Shown piece by piece: positions 17,021 through 25,400 of a stretch of DNA of 64,000 bases. Origin of the DNA: Amycolatopsis balhimycina FH 1894. Lineage in GTDB: Bacteria > Actinomycetota > Actinomycetes > Mycobacteriales > Pseudonocardiaceae. The stretch is taken from positions 7,193,533-7,257,532 of the forward strand of contig NZ_KB913037.1 of assembly GCF_000384295.1 (NCBI RefSeq), read 5' to 3'. The notes under the pieces are model-generated. The model made no database searches. It saw only the letters and a list, made by a program, of their open reading frames with translations, and was not told where the DNA came from. The number at the start of each line of letters is the position of its first letter. Positions within the stretch are counted from its first letter, which is position 1. The position numbers and the translations under genes were made by a program.

Positions 17021-18015
17021 GGTTGGGATTGGCGGGCACCGGCCGGATCGGCACCGCGCACGCGGAGACGCTGAAGGGCTTCGAGGAGGTCGAGTCGGTC
17101 GTCGTGGCCGACGTCGACACCGCGCGAGCCGCGGCTGCGGCCGCGAAGCTCGGCGTCGAATCGATGTCCCTCGACGAGCTGTTCGCCGCGGGACTGGACG
17201 GCCTGGTCGTCACGGCGGCCACGGACGCGCACCCCGGCCTGATCATCGCCGCGGTCGACGCGGGCATCCCGGTGTTCTGCGAGAAGCCGGTGGCCGCGGA
17301 CATCCCCGGCACCCTGGCCGTCATCGACCGGATCGACGCGTCGGACGTCCCGGTCCAGATCGGCTTCCAGCGCCGGTTCGACGCGGGCTACGCGGCGGCG
17401 CGGGCGGCCGTCGCGTCGGGCGAGCTGGGCTGGCTGCACACGCTGCGCGCGACGACGTTCGACCCGGCGCCCCCGCCGGCGGAGTACGTGGCGCACTCGG
17501 GCGGGCTGTTCCGCGACTGCGGCGTGCACGACTTCGACATCGTCCGCTGGGTCAGCGGCCGCGAGGTCACCGAGGTGTACGCGGTCGGCGCCAACCGCGG
17601 CGAGCGGTTCTTCGTCGACGCGGGCGACGTCGACACGGCGGCGGCGACGCTGACCCTGGACGACGGCACCCTGGCGACGGTGTCGCTGACCCGCTACAAC
17701 GGCGCGGGCTACGACGTGCGTCTCGACGTGCTGGGCTCGGTCTCGGGGGTCGTCGTGGGCCTGGACGACCGGGCGCCGCTGCGGTCGGTGGAGCCGGGCG
17801 TGGCGCCGCTGCCGGGCCCGGCGTACCCGGGGTTCATGGAGCGCTTCCGCCCGGCGTACACGACGGAGCTGCGAGCGTTCCTCGACGTCGTCGCGGGCCG
17901 GGCACCTTCGCCGTGCGTCGCGGCCAACGCGCTCGAAGCGTTCTACATCGCCGAAGCTTGCGAAGTGTCACGCCGGGAACGCCGTCCGGTCCAGCTGGCA
18001 GAGGTCCGCCGCTAG
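17017..18015 (+). CDS. iolG: Inositol 2-dehydrogenase (Gfo/Idh/MocA family)
   Basis: NAD-dependent oxidoreductase (332 aa) proposed to oxidise myo-inositol to 2-keto-inositol, the first catabolic step. The Rossmann motif is at the extreme N-terminus (GLAGTGRIGTAHAE), the family EKP motif is in FCEKPVA (about residue 91), and the catalytic segment FRDCGVHDFDIVRWV contains the Asp/His pair. The ATG overlaps the lacI stop. It is the last gene of the two-gene plus-strand transcript; a dense palindromic repeat follows the stop. The methylmalonate-semialdehyde dehydrogenase (iolA) that finishes the pathway is not in the window. Confidence 0.93.
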   Translation: MRLGLAGTGRIGTAHAETLKGFEEVESVVVADVDTARAAAAAAKLGVESMSLDELFAAGLDGLVVTAATDAHPGLIIAAVDAGIPVFCEKPVAADIPGTLAVIDRIDASDVPVQIGFQRRFDAGYAAARAAVASGELGWLHTLRATTFDPAPPPAEYVAHSGGLFRDCGVHDFDIVRWVSGREVTEVYAVGANRGERFFVDAGDVDTAAATLTLDDGTLATVSLTRYNGAGYDVRLDVLGSVSGVVVGLDDRAPLRSVEPGVAPLPGPAYPGFMERFRPAYTTELRAFLDVVAGRAPSPCVAANALEAFYIAEACEVSRRERRPVQLAEVRR

Positions 18016-18134
18016 CCGGAACTCGCGTGATTCGGCCCGGAACTCGCGTGATTGAGGCCGGAACTCGCGAGTTACGGCTCTGATCACGCGAGTTACGGGC
18101 CTGATCACGCGAGTTCCGGTTCCCGTCACGCGAG
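18016..18134. repeat. Symmetrical array of AACTCGCG palindromic repeat units (probable bidirectional terminator)
   Basis: Six variants of one unit: two forward copies (CCGGAACTCGCGTGATT at 18016 and 18038), a self-palindromic centre (AACTCGCGAGTT near 18061) and three reverse copies (ATCACGCGAGTTACGG near 18083, ATCACGCGAGTTCCGG ending at 18119, and GTCACGCGAG near 18125). The whole can fold as one long hairpin or cruciform. It fills the gap between convergent genes and runs slightly into the next gene's 3' end. Confidence 0.7.
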
Positions 18135-18386
18135 TCGGCCCAGTCTGGGCAGGATCTCGGTTCGCACGTACTCCAGCGCGTCCCGCTCGGGGAGGATGTG
18201 CGGCCCCTGCACCCAAACCACCCCGTGCCGCACAGTCGCGGCCGTGAGCCGTTCCCGGAGGGAACCCACCACCCCCGCGCCCAGTACCAGGGCCTCGTAC
18301 GCACCCAGGCGGGCCAGCGCCGCCGTCACCCTCGAGACCGTGGCCGGGTTGCGGCCGAACAACAGCACCTTCATGCCGCTCAGCAT
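18126..18386 (-). CDS. Small hypothetical protein
   Basis: 86 aa, unrecognised. The N-terminal half (MKVLLFGRNPATVSRVTAALARLG) looks like the first beta-alpha unit of a Rossmann-type fold; the remainder is alternating hydrophobic strands and helices with no catalytic signature. GAGG precedes the ATG at short spacing; an internal ATG at 18374 is possible. It lies between convergent iolG and the downstream end of asnB, and its stop codon lies inside the palindromic array. Codon use fits its neighbours, so it is probably a real gene. Confidence 0.6.
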   Translation of the reverse strand: MLSGMKVLLFGRNPATVSRVTAALARLGAYEALVLGAGVVGSLRERLTAATVRHGVVWVQGPHILPERDALEYVRTEILPRLGRLA

Positions 18387-18422
18387 GGAACCTCGAGGGC
18401 GCTCGAGGTCAAGTCCGGCGCG

Positions 18423-20264
18423 TCAGGCGAGCTGCAGCTCCGGGGTGTACATCTCGAGCCAGTGGTACAGGTCCAGCAGGCGGTCCAGGCCGACCCGGGC
18501 CGCCGGGTCCATGGTCGTCGGGTCCGCTTCGGACACCCGGTGCGCCCACGACCGGTCGACCAGGTCGAACACCGCGTGGCCGGGCTCGGCCAGGACCTCC
18601 TTGGCCTGCTGCTGCAACGCCGCCGCGTAGCCCGGGTCCTGCGTCGACGGGTACGGGCTCTTGACCCGCTGGGCCACCGACTCCGGCAGGACGTGCGAAG
18701 TGGCGTGCCGCAGCAGGCTCTTCTCGCGGCCGTCGAACGTCTTCAGCGACCACGGCGTGTTGTACACGTACTCGACCAGCCGGTGGTCGCAGAACGGGAC
18801 GCGGACCTCCAGGCCCACCGCCATCGACGCGCGGTCCTTGCGGTCCAGGAGCATCCGCACGAACCGGGTCAGGTGCAGGTGGCAGATCGTCCGCATCCGG
18901 GCCTCGACCGCGGACTCGCCGTCCAGGTGTTCAACGGAGGCGACCGCGGAGCGGTACTCGTCCCGCAGGTAGGCCTCCAGGTCCATCTTCGCCATCAGCT
19001 CGGGCGTGTAGATCGACGTCCGGTCGGTCATCATCGCGGTGCGGAAGGCGATCCAGGGGAACATGTCCGCGTTGACCGCGGCCTCGTCGAAGAACCAGCG
19101 GTAGCCGCCGAACACCTCGTCGGCCGACTCGCCCGACAGCGCCACCGTCGACTCGCCGCGGATCGCCTTGAACAGCAGGTACAGCGACGTGTCCATGTCG
19201 CCGAGGCCGGCCGGGATGTCCCGCGCCCGCAGCACCGCGCGCCGCACCTCGGGGTCGGTCAGCTCGGCCGGGTTCAGCACTACGTCCTGGTGGGCGGATC
19301 CCACCAGTGAGGCGACATCGCGCACGAACGGCGAGTCCGCGGTGTCGCGCATCTCGTCCGGCTTGAAGTTCTCCTCCTGGCCGAAGAAGTCGACGGAGAA
19401 CGTCCGCAGCTGCTCACCCTGAGAAGCGAGCCGGGCCGCGGCCAGGCCCGTGACGGCGCTGGAGTCCAAACCACCCGAGAGCAGCACGCAGCGGGGGACG
19501 TCGGCGACGAGCTGCCGGTGCACGATGTCGGTCATCAGCTCGCGCACGCGGGCGACCGTCGTCTCCTGGTCGTCGGTGTGCTGCTTCGCGTCCAGCTTCC
19601 AGTACGTGCGGGTCCGGACGCCTTCGCGGGACACGGTGACGATCGTGCCCGGCCTGACCTCTTCCATGCCCTTCCACAGCGACCAGCCGGGCTGCTTGGT
19701 GAACGCCATCAGCTCGCGCAGCCCGTCGGTGTCGACGACCTTCCGCGCCAGCGGGTTGGCGAGGATCGCCTTCGGCTCGGAGCCGAACAGGACGCCGTCG
19801 GCCGTGGGGTAGTAGTAGAACGGCTTGATGCCCATCCGGTCGCGGATCATGACGAGCCGGTCGTCGCGCTCGTCCCAGATCGCGAAGGCGTACATGCCGT
19901 TGAGGTGGTCGACGACCTCGTCGCCCCACTGCAGGTAGCCGTGCAGCACCACTTCGGTGTCGCTGTCGGTTTCCCAGGTGTGGCCCAGCTTCGTCAGTTC
20001 GGCCTTCAGTTCGGTGAAGTTGTAGGTCTCACCGCTGTAGACCATCGCGATGTCGCCGCGCGGCGTGTGGACCGCCATCGGCTGGCGGCCGCCGGGCAGG
20101 TCGATGATGGCCAGCCGCCGGTGACCGAGCGCGACGTGGCGGCGCACCCAGGTCCCCGAGTCGTCCGGCCCCCGGCAGGCCATCGTCCCCGTCATGGCGT
20201 CGACGACGTCCTGGCGGCGGGTGAGGTCGGCGTCGTAGGAAACCCAGCCGGCGATACCGCACAT
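18423..20264 (-). CDS. asnB: Asparagine synthase (glutamine-hydrolysing)
   Basis: Cytosolic amidotransferase (613 aa) making asparagine from aspartate, glutamine and ATP. It begins MCGIAG, so Cys2 is the class II glutaminase nucleophile, and the glutaminase domain fills about residues 1-220. The synthetase domain has the ATP-pyrophosphatase P-loop LLSGGLDSSAV (about residue 265) and later SGESADEVFGGYRWF. Length fits the actinobacterial AsnB branch. GGGAGAGGGG precedes the ATG. The gene is divergent from kdpD across a 387-bp spacer. A role in cell-wall precursor amidation is known for some AsnB-like (LtsA) proteins and cannot be excluded. Confidence 0.94.
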   Translation of the reverse strand: MCGIAGWVSYDADLTRRQDVVDAMTGTMACRGPDDSGTWVRRHVALGHRRLAIIDLPGGRQPMAVHTPRGDIAMVYSGETYNFTELKAELTKLGHTWETDSDTEVVLHGYLQWGDEVVDHLNGMYAFAIWDERDDRLVMIRDRMGIKPFYYYPTADGVLFGSEPKAILANPLARKVVDTDGLRELMAFTKQPGWSLWKGMEEVRPGTIVTVSREGVRTRTYWKLDAKQHTDDQETTVARVRELMTDIVHRQLVADVPRCVLLSGGLDSSAVTGLAAARLASQGEQLRTFSVDFFGQEENFKPDEMRDTADSPFVRDVASLVGSAHQDVVLNPAELTDPEVRRAVLRARDIPAGLGDMDTSLYLLFKAIRGESTVALSGESADEVFGGYRWFFDEAAVNADMFPWIAFRTAMMTDRTSIYTPELMAKMDLEAYLRDEYRSAVASVEHLDGESAVEARMRTICHLHLTRFVRMLLDRKDRASMAVGLEVRVPFCDHRLVEYVYNTPWSLKTFDGREKSLLRHATSHVLPESVAQRVKSPYPSTQDPGYAAALQQQAKEVLAEPGHAVFDLVDRSWAHRVSEADPTTMDPAARVGLDRLLDLYHWLEMYTPELQLA

Positions 20265-20651
20265 AGGGGAACCCCTCTCCCAAAGATTTGCTTAGCCGAT
20301 ACAACTATTGGTAACCCAGGTGTAACACGACCCGAAGACCTTGTCTGCCCGAATTGCACGTTCCGCACTTGTTCGGTCACTCGTTGTGGCATGAGTCACT
20401 GACCAACTACCTGCGGTGAGAAACCGGCAAACGCTTGCGTGACCGCTGCCACCGGGCCGTCAAGACGGCGTAAACGGGTGTCAGGAACGCATCAAGGCGT
20501 CGTCAGCCGGCCCCCGCGACGGCTCCCAGGACGGCACAGTGAACGGGTCCCGGTCACCGATCCGGTGACCTGTCCTGAGAGGTGCCTGTGGCCGGCTTGC
20601 TCCCGCTCGACTTGGCCGTGCGCGCCGCGGCCGGAGGGGCACACTGACAGC
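20265..20651. other. 387-bp divergent intergenic region, asnB/kdpD
   Basis: No credible gene: an open frame from 20439 runs into kdpD but has no ribosome site and unlike content. The asnB-proximal part is relatively AT-rich and should hold the asnB promoter, though no convincing -35/-10 pair was found. The kdpD side holds one clear inverted repeat at 20552-20570. Confidence 0.6.
20552..20570. promoter_or_regulatory. Perfect 8-bp-arm inverted repeat upstream of kdpD
   Basis: GGTCACCG-ATC-CGGTGACC, centred about 90 bp before the kdpD start. It could be a response-regulator or repressor site. Whether KdpE binds it cannot be judged here. Confidence 0.35.
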
Positions 20652-23192
20652 GTGACCACCGAGAACGTGCCCAAGCCGCGCCGAGGGGAGCTGAGGATCT
20701 ACCTCGGCGCGGCTCCGGGCGTCGGCAAGACCTTCGCCATGCTCGGCGAAGCCCGGCGGCGCCTCGACCGCGGCACCGACGTCGTCGTCGGCCTGGTGGA
20801 GACGCACGGCCGGACCCGGACCGCCGAGCTGCTCGACGGCCTGGAGGTCGTCCCGCGGCGGCGCGCCGGGCACCGCGGCCGCGAGTTCGAGGAGATGGAC
20901 CTCGACGCCGTCCTGGCCCGCGCGCCCGAAGTCGCGGTCGTCGACGAGCTCGCGCACACCAACGTGCCGGGTTCGCGCAACGCCAAGCGCTGGCAGGACG
21001 TGGACACTCTGCTCGAGGCCGGCATCGACGTGCTCTCCACGGTCAACGTGCAGCACCTGCAGAGCCTCAACGACGTCGTCGAGCGGATCACCGGCGTCAC
21101 CCAGCACGAGACCGTGCCGGACGAGGTCGTCCGCCGCGCCGAGCAGCTGGAGCTGGTCGACATCACCCCGGAGGCCCTGCGGCGGCGGCTCGCCCACGGC
21201 AACGTCTACCCGGCCGAGCGGATCGACGCCGCGCTCGGCAACTACTTCCGCCCCGGCAACCTCACCGCGCTGCGCGAACTGGCGCTGCTCTGGGTGGCCG
21301 ACCAGGTCGACGTCGCCCTGCAGCGCTACCGCGCCGAGCAGCGGATCACCGACACGTGGGAAGCCCGCGAACGCGTCGTCGTCTCGATCACCGGCGGCCC
21401 GGAGAGCGAGACGCTCATCCGCCGAGCCAGCCGGATCGCCACCCGCGCCGGCGCCGAGCTGCAGGTGGTGCACATCCTGCGCGGGGACGGCCTGGCCGGG
21501 ATCGGGCCATCCGGGCTGGCTCGCTGCCGCAAGCTCGCCGAGGAGGTGGGGGCGACGTTCCACACGGTCGTCGGCGACGACGTGCCGGCCGCCCTGCTGG
21601 ACTTCGCCCGCGGGGTCAACGCGACCCAGCTGGTGATCGGGACCTCGCGCCGCTCCCGCGTGGCCCGGCTGTTCGACGAGGGCATCGGCGCTTCGGTGGT
21701 CCGGCGATCGGGGCCGATCGACGTGCACATGGTCACCCACGCGCAAGCGGGCGGCCGCCTGCGGGCCGGGTTGGCCGCGAGCCCGCTGGGCCTCTCACGG
21801 CTGGTCGTGGGCTGGGTGCTGGGCATCGCGCTGCCGGTGCTGGTCACCCTGATCGGCGTCTTCGTACCGAGCGGGCTCGACTTCGCCACCGACGTGATCT
21901 CCTACGTGCTGGCCACGGTGATCGTCGCCCTGGTCGGCGGCCTCGGCCCGGCGCTGGTCGCGGCCGTGCTCGGCGCCGGGCTGCTCAACTTCTTCTTCAC
22001 CCCGCCGCTGTACACGCTCAACGTGCACACCCCGCAGAACCTCGTGACGCTGATCGCGATGGTCGTGGTCGCGGTGCTCGTCGCGCTGGTCGTCGACCAG
22101 GCCGCGCGCCGGGCCGCGCAGGCAGCGGTGGCGCGGACCGAGGCGGCGCTGCTGGCGTCCTACGCGCGGACGGTGCTGACCCACTCGAACCCGATCGAGC
22201 GGCTGCTGCAGAAGGTCCGTGAGAACTTCGTGCTGACGTCGGTGACGCTGCTGGAAAAGCAGGACGGGGAGTGGCAGTGCGTGGCGACCGCGGGGGAGCA
22301 CCCGTGCGCCGACCCGGACGAGGCCGACGTCGACATCGCCGTCACCGCCGACGTGCACCTGACCCTGCGCGGGCGGGCGCTCCCGGCCGCGGACCGGCGG
22401 GTGCTGGAAGCCGTGGCCGGGCAGGCCCTGCTGGCCCTGCGGCAACAGCGCGCGGCGGCCGCCGCGGCCCGCGCCGAGCGCAAGGCCGAAGCCACCGAGC
22501 TGCGCACGACACTGCTTTCCGCGGTCGGGCACGACCTGCGCACGCCGCTGACGTCGATCAAGGCGTCGATCGGCAGCCTGCGCGCCGCCGACCTCGAACT
22601 GTCCGAAGACGACACGGCGGAGCTGATGGAGGCGATCGAGCTGTCGGCCGACCGGCTCGCCGGGCTCATCGACAACCTCCTGGACTCCTCGCGGCTGGCC
22701 ACCGGCGCGGTGAAGCCGCACCTGCGCCCGGTCGGGTACGACGAGGTCGTCGCCCACGCGTTGTCCAATGTGGATGGTTCGGACGCGGTGCAGGTCGCGA
22801 TCGACGACCAGCTGCCGTCGGTGCTCGCCGACCCCGGCCTGCTGGAACGTGTGGTGGCGAACGTGCTGGACAACGCCCTGCGCCACGGCGGGGCACCGGT
22901 TTCCGCGCGGGCCAGCGCGCACTCCGGCCGGGTCGAACTGCGGATCGTCGACCACGGCAAGGGGCTGCGCAAGGGGGCCGCGGACTCGGCGTTCGCACCG
23001 TTCCAGCGCCTCGGCGGCGACCGGGACACGACCCCCGGCGTCGGGCTCGGGCTGTCCGTCGCGAAGGGGTTCGCCGAGGCGATGGGCGGCACGATCCGCG
23101 CCGAGGACACGCCGGGCGGAGGGCTCACGATCGTGGTTTCCCTGCCCGAGCACAGTGTCAGCCACGAAGAAGTCGAGGAGGGGGTGCGATGA
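20652..23192 (+). CDS. kdpD: KdpD sensor histidine kinase
   Basis: Membrane sensor kinase (846 aa) of the K+/turgor-responsive KdpD family. The order is an N-terminal KdpD domain with Walker-like GAAPGVGKT (about residues 19-27), a universal-stress-protein-like domain, a DUF4118 membrane block of four segments (about residues 395-490), a GAF-like region, HisKA with phospho-acceptor His near residue 627 (AVGHDLRTPL), and HATPase with VLDNALRHGG and GLGLSVAKGF. GTG start; a GGAGGGG lies 12 bases upstream, rather far. The stop overlaps kdpE. No kdpFABC genes lie within the window on either side. Confidence 0.94.
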   Translation: MTTENVPKPRRGELRIYLGAAPGVGKTFAMLGEARRRLDRGTDVVVGLVETHGRTRTAELLDGLEVVPRRRAGHRGREFEEMDLDAVLARAPEVAVVDELAHTNVPGSRNAKRWQDVDTLLEAGIDVLSTVNVQHLQSLNDVVERITGVTQHETVPDEVVRRAEQLELVDITPEALRRRLAHGNVYPAERIDAALGNYFRPGNLTALRELALLWVADQVDVALQRYRAEQRITDTWEARERVVVSITGGPESETLIRRASRIATRAGAELQVVHILRGDGLAGIGPSGLARCRKLAEEVGATFHTVVGDDVPAALLDFARGVNATQLVIGTSRRSRVARLFDEGIGASVVRRSGPIDVHMVTHAQAGGRLRAGLAASPLGLSRLVVGWVLGIALPVLVTLIGVFVPSGLDFATDVISYVLATVIVALVGGLGPALVAAVLGAGLLNFFFTPPLYTLNVHTPQNLVTLIAMVVVAVLVALVVDQAARRAAQAAVARTEAALLASYARTVLTHSNPIERLLQKVRENFVLTSVTLLEKQDGEWQCVATAGEHPCADPDEADVDIAVTADVHLTLRGRALPAADRRVLEAVAGQALLALRQQRAAAAAARAERKAEATELRTTLLSAVGHDLRTPLTSIKASIGSLRAADLELSEDDTAELMEAIELSADRLAGLIDNLLDSSRLATGAVKPHLRPVGYDEVVAHALSNVDGSDAVQVAIDDQLPSVLADPGLLERVVANVLDNALRHGGAPVSARASAHSGRVELRIVDHGKGLRKGAADSAFAPFQRLGGDRDTTPGVGLGLSVAKGFAEAMGGTIRAEDTPGGGLTIVVSLPEHSVSHEEVEEGVR

Positions 23193-23887
23193 GCGACCCG
23201 GGCGCCACCGTGCTGGTGGTGGACGACGAGCCGCAGATCGTGCGGGCACTGCGGATCAACCTGACCGCCCGCGGCTACAAGGTGATCACCGCGCACGACG
23301 GCACGGCCGCGCTCAAGGCGGTCGCCGAGACCAGGCCCGACGTCGTCGTGCTCGACCTCGGCCTGCCCGACCTCGACGGCACCGAGGTGATCGCCGGCCT
23401 GCGCGGCTGGACGACGGTCCCGATCATCGTGCTGTCGGCCCGCGTCGACTCCTCGGACAAGGTCGAGGCCCTCGACGCGGGCGCCGACGACTACGTGACG
23501 AAGCCGTTCGGCATGGACGAGCTGCTGGCCCGGCTCCGGGCGGCGGTCCGCCGGTCCGCGGTGACCGGCGCCGATGACGCGGACGCGGTGGTGGACACGT
23601 CGTCGTTCAGCGTGGATCTGGCGGCGAAGAGGGTCCGCCGCCACGACGGCGAGGAAGTCCACCTGACGAAGACGGAGTGGGGCGTGCTGGAGCTGCTGGT
23701 CCGCAACCGCGGCCGGCTGGTGGCGCAGAAGCAGCTCCTGCACGAGGTGTGGGGCCCGTCGTACGAGACGGAGTCGCACTACCTGCGGGTGTACCTGGCC
23801 CAGCTGCGGCGCAAGCTGGAGCCGGAGCCCTCGCGGCCCCGGCACCTGCTGACCGAGCCGGGGATGGGGTACCGCTTCGAGGTCTAG
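23189..23887 (+). CDS. kdpE: KdpE response regulator (OmpR family)
   Basis: DNA-binding response regulator (232 aa) paired with KdpD. The receiver domain has the acidic pair Asp12-Asp13, phospho-acceptor Asp56 in VVLDLGLPD and Lys in YVTKPFG. The C-terminal winged helix contains LTKTEWGVLELLVRN and SHYLRVYLAQLRRKLE. ATG overlaps the kdpD stop (ATGA), so the pair is translationally coupled. Its classical target is the kdpFABC promoter, which is not in this window. Confidence 0.95.
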   Translation: MSDPGATVLVVDDEPQIVRALRINLTARGYKVITAHDGTAALKAVAETRPDVVVLDLGLPDLDGTEVIAGLRGWTTVPIIVLSARVDSSDKVEALDAGADDYVTKPFGMDELLARLRAAVRRSAVTGADDADAVVDTSSFSVDLAAKRVRRHDGEEVHLTKTEWGVLELLVRNRGRLVAQKQLLHEVWGPSYETESHYLRVYLAQLRRKLEPEPSRPRHLLTEPGMGYRFEV

Positions 23888-23916
23888 CCGGTGCCCTGGC
23901 TGGGTACTTCAGGGAC

Positions 23917-24144
23917 ATGGACGGGTCGAAAACATGGCTGCTCGGCGGTGAGCGCATCCCGCAGGTGATCGTGCTGACGCTGGCGGTGGGTGCGACCTTC
24001 GGTGCGTTCGGCTGGCTCTTGACCGCTTTCGAGGGCGACGCCGGGTGGGCGAAGTGGCTGCGCGTGGCGGCGGCCGGCGCCGGTGCCCTGCTGACGGTCT
24101 ACCTGTGGGCGTTGTTCGCCCACCGGCTGCGGCGCCGCCCCTAG
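23917..24144 (+). CDS. Small membrane protein
   Basis: 75 aa, unrecognised. Two hydrophobic segments are visible (VIVLTLAVGATFGAFGWLL and AAAGAGALLTVYLWALFA), with a basic C-terminus HRLRRRP, consistent with a two-span inner-membrane protein. It starts 29 bp after kdpE on the same strand and may be co-transcribed. No motif suggests a function. Confidence 0.65.
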   Translation: MDGSKTWLLGGERIPQVIVLTLAVGATFGAFGWLLTAFEGDAGWAKWLRVAAAGAGALLTVYLWALFAHRLRRRP

Positions 24145-24187
24145 CACCAGAAGGCGGCCGAGCCGGCCTGATCGGCGCTGTTTGGGC

Positions 24188-24784
24188 CTACGCCGTGGTG
24201 CTGGTCCCGGTAGCGCTCGACGAGGGGGCGCCCGCCGAGCTGGAGCCGCCGCCGGCCGTGGTCGTCGGCGTGGGCTCGCTCGACGTGGGGGTCGGGGTCG
24301 GCGTGGGCGTGGGTGTCGGCGTCTTGCTGGGCGGAGGAGTCACCGACGAGTGCACGGGCGGCGGGTTGTCGCCGGTGTCGTTGCGTGGTGGCGGGGGCGG
24401 CGGCGAAGCCTGCGTGACGACCGTGGTGGTCGTCTTGCCGTCCGGGCTCACCGACACGACGGTCGTCGGGGCGCTCGACGACGTGGGGCTCGACGTGGTC
24501 GGCGCCCCGCTGGAGGTCGACGGGCCGCTGGACGACGGGCTCGCCGGCAGCGTCTGCACCCCGGCCGGGGCCGTGCCCTGGCCACCGGGGCCTCCGGTGC
24601 CGCCCGCGGTGGTGGCGGGGGCGGGCCCGGCGAGTTCGGCCACGGCGGCGAACGCGGTCGCGACGACCAGCCCGGCCACCCCGAGCACGACGTACCCGGC
24701 GCGGTTCGGTTTGCTGCTCTTGGGCGGCGCGGTGTCGATCCTGGTGACGCGCGAGCTCGAATCTGCTCCGTCGGGGCGGGGCAT
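24188..24784 (-). CDS. Membrane-anchored Pro/Thr/Ser-rich protein
   Basis: 198 aa, unrecognised. One membrane segment (YVVLGVAGLVVATAFAAVAEL, about residues 30-50) follows a short basic cytoplasmic tail. The rest is low-complexity Pro/Thr/Ser/Gly sequence including a PPPPPP run and a TPTPTPTPTPTP repeat, typical of wall-spanning, possibly glycosylated, extracellular stalks. No folded domain is visible. AAGGAG six bases before the ATG at 24784 supports this start over longer frames. It is convergent with the small membrane protein gene. Confidence 0.75.
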   Translation of the reverse strand: MPRPDGADSSSRVTRIDTAPPKSSKPNRAGYVVLGVAGLVVATAFAAVAELAGPAPATTAGGTGGPGGQGTAPAGVQTLPASPSSSGPSTSSGAPTTSSPTSSSAPTTVVSVSPDGKTTTTVVTQASPPPPPPRNDTGDNPPPVHSSVTPPPSKTPTPTPTPTPTPTSSEPTPTTTAGGGSSSAGAPSSSATGTSTTA

Positions 24785-24956
24785 ACAGGGCTCCTTGGGG
24801 AGTACGGGGAGGCGCGGGCGAGGTCGTGAATCGGGCAAAGCCACGGCGGGGGACCGACCTCGGCGGGAGGTTATCACCGGCGTGCGGGTATTCGCCCAGG
24901 TAGTGGGCTTGATCCGTTACTGTGCGCGCTCGGTTGACCCGGAAGGGAGGAACGAC

Positions 24957-25244
24957 GTGAGTGAGGAAGAAACCCACACCCGGCTGACGGCGTGGGTGCG
25001 CGGCCGGGTCCAGGGCGTCGGTTTCCGCTGGTGGACACGCAGCCGCGCGCTGGAGCTCGGCCTGGTCGGGAGCGCGAGCAACCTGGCCGACGGGCGTGTC
25101 GAAGTGATAGCGGAGGGTAGTCGAGACCACTGTCAGCGGCTGTTGGCCGCGTTACGGTCGGGAGAATCACCCGGAAGTGTGGAGCACGTGGCCGAGCGCT
25201 GGTCCGACCCGAAAGGGGGACTTTCCGGCTTCGTCGAGCGGTAG
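24957..25244 (+). CDS. Acylphosphatase
   Basis: Small cytosolic enzyme (95 aa) hydrolysing acyl-phosphate bonds. The conserved GRVQGVGFRWWT carries the phosphate-binding loop and catalytic Arg, and SNLADGRVEV carries the catalytic Asn. GTG start with AGGGAGG six bases upstream. It lies immediately upstream of smc on the same strand, a common actinobacterial neighbourhood. Its physiological substrate is unknown. Confidence 0.94.
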   Translation: MSEEETHTRLTAWVRGRVQGVGFRWWTRSRALELGLVGSASNLADGRVEVIAEGSRDHCQRLLAALRSGESPGSVEHVAERWSDPKGGLSGFVER

Positions 25245-25400
25245 GCCGTCCGGGGCCCGTGGGGTTCATGGTGTTGCTGAGGCGCGTCCCGGTGTGCTAG
25301 GCGCGCCGAGGAGGGGGCGCGTCCGGCGGGGGGCGGGTACCCCCAGGTAGCCTGGGACGATTGATTCGCCAGTAATCGCGGCCAGAGGGGTCAGCACCAA

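Noticed and set aside
18016..18134. CRISPR-like array
   Set aside because: Units are in both orientations with almost no unique spacers, and no cas genes are present.
20439..20651. N-terminal extension of kdpD
   Set aside because: The added sequence is Arg/Pro-rich without homology and includes the inverted repeat at 20552-20570; the KdpD domain starts just after GTG 20652.
24290..24340. GGCGTGGGCGTGGGTGTC tract as a regulatory or CRISPR-like repeat
   Set aside because: It simply encodes the TPTPTP low-complexity repeat of the minus-strand wall-spanning protein.
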